A DNA stretch of 39,455 bases from Paracoccus sphaerophysae (GTDB lineage: Bacteria > Pseudomonadota > Alphaproteobacteria > Rhodobacterales > Rhodobacteraceae): contig NZ_JRKS01000025.1 in the NCBI RefSeq assembly GCF_000763805.1, positions 1 to 39,455 of the forward strand, given 5' to 3'. This document shows, in pieces, positions 38,293 to 39,455 of this stretch. Within the stretch, counting starts at the first letter, position 1. Each line of letters opens with the position of its first letter. The position numbers and the translations under genes are program-made. The notes below the pieces were generated by a model that had not been told where the DNA came from, made no database searches, and saw only the letters and a program-made list of their open reading frames with translations.

Positions 38293-39200
38293 TGCCCGAC
38301 GACATGGAGCCGACGAGCCAGAAACAGGTGACACTGATCCCGACCGAACGGATCCGTGTTCTCAATCCCCGCGTCCGCAACCGTCGCACCTTCGAGGCGA
38401 TGGTGGAGAACATCGAACGCATCGGCCTGAAGCGCCCGATCACCGTCGCGCCGCGCGCCGGGACAGATCCGCAGGAATACGACCTTGTCTGCGGACAGGG
38501 CCGCCTCGAGGCTTTCATCGAACTGAAGCAGGACCGCATCCCGGCCATCGTTATCGAGGCCGACGAAAGCGATTGCCTCGTCATGAGCCTCGTCGAAAAC
38601 TGCGCGCGGCGGCAGCACAACCCCATCGACTTGATGCGCGAGATCGGCGCGCTCCGCCAGCGCGGCTACAACGACCGCCAGATCGGCGAGAAGATCGGCG
38701 TGTCCACCGAATATGTGAACATGATCGCCGGCCTGTTGGAGAAAGGCGAGGAGCGCCTGGTCTCGGCCGTGGAGACCGGTGTCCTCCCGCTGAATCTGGC
38801 CATCCAGATTTCCAAGACGGACGCCAAGGGCGCGCAGAAGGCACTGATGGACGCCTACACCCAGAACAAGCTGCGGGGTCGGAAGCTGGCGCTCGTGCGC
38901 CGCCTGATCCAGCAGCGCGAACTGCGGGGCCCGCAGATCCACAGCAACCAACTCGGACGCAAGCCTCCGAAACGGGCGCTCACGAGCGAGGGCCTTGTGC
39001 GGGCGTATCAGCAGGAGGCGACGCGCCAGAAGCTGCTTATCAAGAAGGCCGAGCTCACCCAGAGTCGGCTGATGTTCGTGCGCGAGGCGTTCCGGAAGCT
39101 CTGCGCGGACGAGCATTTCATGACCCTGCTCAGGGCGGAGGGGCTCGAGACAATGCCTGCCGACCTTGCGCGGCCCGTGACCGACGGGGCTCCGGCATGA
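38292..39200 (+). CDS. ParB/RepB-like partition-type protein
   Basis: A 302-residue ParB-family protein. The ParB N-terminal nuclease/CTPase-like domain spans about 15-95 (IPTERIRVLNPRVRNRRTFEAMVENI, then VCGQGRLEA and the LVENCARRQHNPIDLM motif), followed by a helix-turn-helix (YNDRQIGEKIGVSTEYVNMI) and a RepB-type helical C-terminal part. No ParA is present in the window, so it is probably not a partition locus; with the recombinase remnant and the second ParB it forms the known three-gene cassette. Overlaps the next gene (ATGA). Confidence 0.82.
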   Translation: MPDDMEPTSQKQVTLIPTERIRVLNPRVRNRRTFEAMVENIERIGLKRPITVAPRAGTDPQEYDLVCGQGRLEAFIELKQDRIPAIVIEADESDCLVMSLVENCARRQHNPIDLMREIGALRQRGYNDRQIGEKIGVSTEYVNMIAGLLEKGEERLVSAVETGVLPLNLAIQISKTDAKGAQKALMDAYTQNKLRGRKLALVRRLIQQRELRGPQIHSNQLGRKPPKRALTSEGLVRAYQQEATRQKLLIKKAELTQSRLMFVREAFRKLCADEHFMTLLRAEGLETMPADLARPVTDGAPA

Positions 39201-39455
39201 AGCGCGAAGCACGCGACACCCTGAAGAGCGTCACGCTCGGGTTCGAGGACGACTGCGTCACGCTCCCCATCGATGCTATCCTGCCGCTCCGCGCCCTCGG
39301 CAAGTCCGCAAAATCCAGCCGGAAGTATCGGCAGATCGTGGCTTCCATCGCCCAGATCGGGATCGTCGAGCCGCCCGTCGTCGTCCGGAACCCCGACAAG
39401 TCCGCGACCTGGTTGCTGCTGGACGGCCACCTGCGGATCGAGGCGCTGAAGGACG
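39197..39455 (+). CDS. Second ParB-like protein, 5' part only (runs off the window)
   Basis: The first 86 residues of a ParB/RepB-family protein: PIDAILPLRALGKSAKSSRKYRQIVASIAQIGIVEPPVVV is the ParB N-terminal domain and DGHLRIEAL its conserved GH-R motif. The gene continues beyond 39455. It is translationally coupled to the first ParB gene (ATGA), and the two differ enough to be separate lineages. Confidence 0.8.
   Translation, partial: MKREARDTLKSVTLGFEDDCVTLPIDAILPLRALGKSAKSSRKYRQIVASIAQIGIVEPPVVVRNPDKSATWLLLDGHLRIEALKD

Noticed and set aside
38292..39455. Plasmid partition locus
   Set aside because: Two ParB-type proteins but no ParA or parS-like repeats in the window, and the upstream gene is a recombinase remnant.
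1..39455. CRISPR arrays, tRNA or rRNA genes, riboswitches
   Set aside because: No regularly spaced repeats, cloverleaf with TTC-type loop, or known RNA signature could be found by eye.

Overview
This high-GC window looks like an alphaproteobacterium of the Rhodobacteraceae (Paracoccus/Rhodobacter-like). The basis is codon use, a DUF6362/DUF6511-type phage early module, a DUF2924 plus serine recombinase cassette, and copper/cadmium genes in arrangements familiar from that family. No tRNA, rRNA or CRISPR array was seen. I read it as a damaged prophage in which a heavy-metal resistance block now sits where most of the capsid and tail genes should be.

Layout. (1) 182-10440, all leftward and mostly translationally coupled, is a phage early/replication module: DUF6362, RuvC-like nuclease, primase-helicase, Cas4/RecB-like nuclease, DUF6511, SSL2-type helicase, probable ssDNA-binding protein, Sak4-like ATPase, small unknowns and an excisionase-like HTH protein. 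(2) 10441-10549 is a divergent control region, followed by a CI/LexA-like repressor (10550) and two coupled small genes. (3) 12276-13739 is a visibly more A+T-rich two-gene accessory unit: a nucleotidyltransferase-fold DUF6932 protein and a coiled-coil protein. An IS5-family element sits exactly in the stop codon of the second gene. (4) 14741-17155 is the site-specific recombination cassette (small protein, DUF2924, serine recombinase, HTH protein), converging on a DUF3883/PD-(D/E)XK protein at 17159-17992. (5) 18000-34385 is the metal and envelope cargo: an M23 peptidase; decayed fragments (IS6 transposase, YgjP, CDF transporter, ynfA, a second DUF411); a CDF-like transporter; cadR and the cadA-ICMT-lspA-dsbB-dsbA operon; mntR diverging from a multicopper oxidase plus ZIP permease pair; a sco-pcuAC-sco-DUF411 copper operon; two L,D-transpeptidases; and a small cytochrome c. 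(6) 34316-36773 holds the leftward packaging genes: a portal gene cut after its N-terminus by the cargo, then the large and small terminase subunits. (7) 36895-39455, rightward, holds a small phage protein, a DUF3489 gene whose 3' end is fused to the tail of a broken recombinase, and two coupled ParB-like genes, the last running off the window.

How it fits together. The left half can still encode control, recombination and replication, but capsid assembly genes are absent and the portal is truncated, so the element should not make virions on its own. The cargo deals with soft metals: efflux of Cd/Zn/Pb (CadA under CadR), periplasmic thiol and lipoprotein maturation (DsbA/B, LspA), copper handling (Sco, PCuAC, DUF411), and oxidation coupled to uptake (oxidase plus ZIP under a DtxR/MntR-type regulator). 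Many half-deleted metal genes at the cargo edges suggest repeated recombination. The most interesting leads are the DUF6932/coiled-coil pair, the oxidase-ZIP pair, the portal/cargo junction and the repeat clusters at 1531-1767 and 9594-9727.
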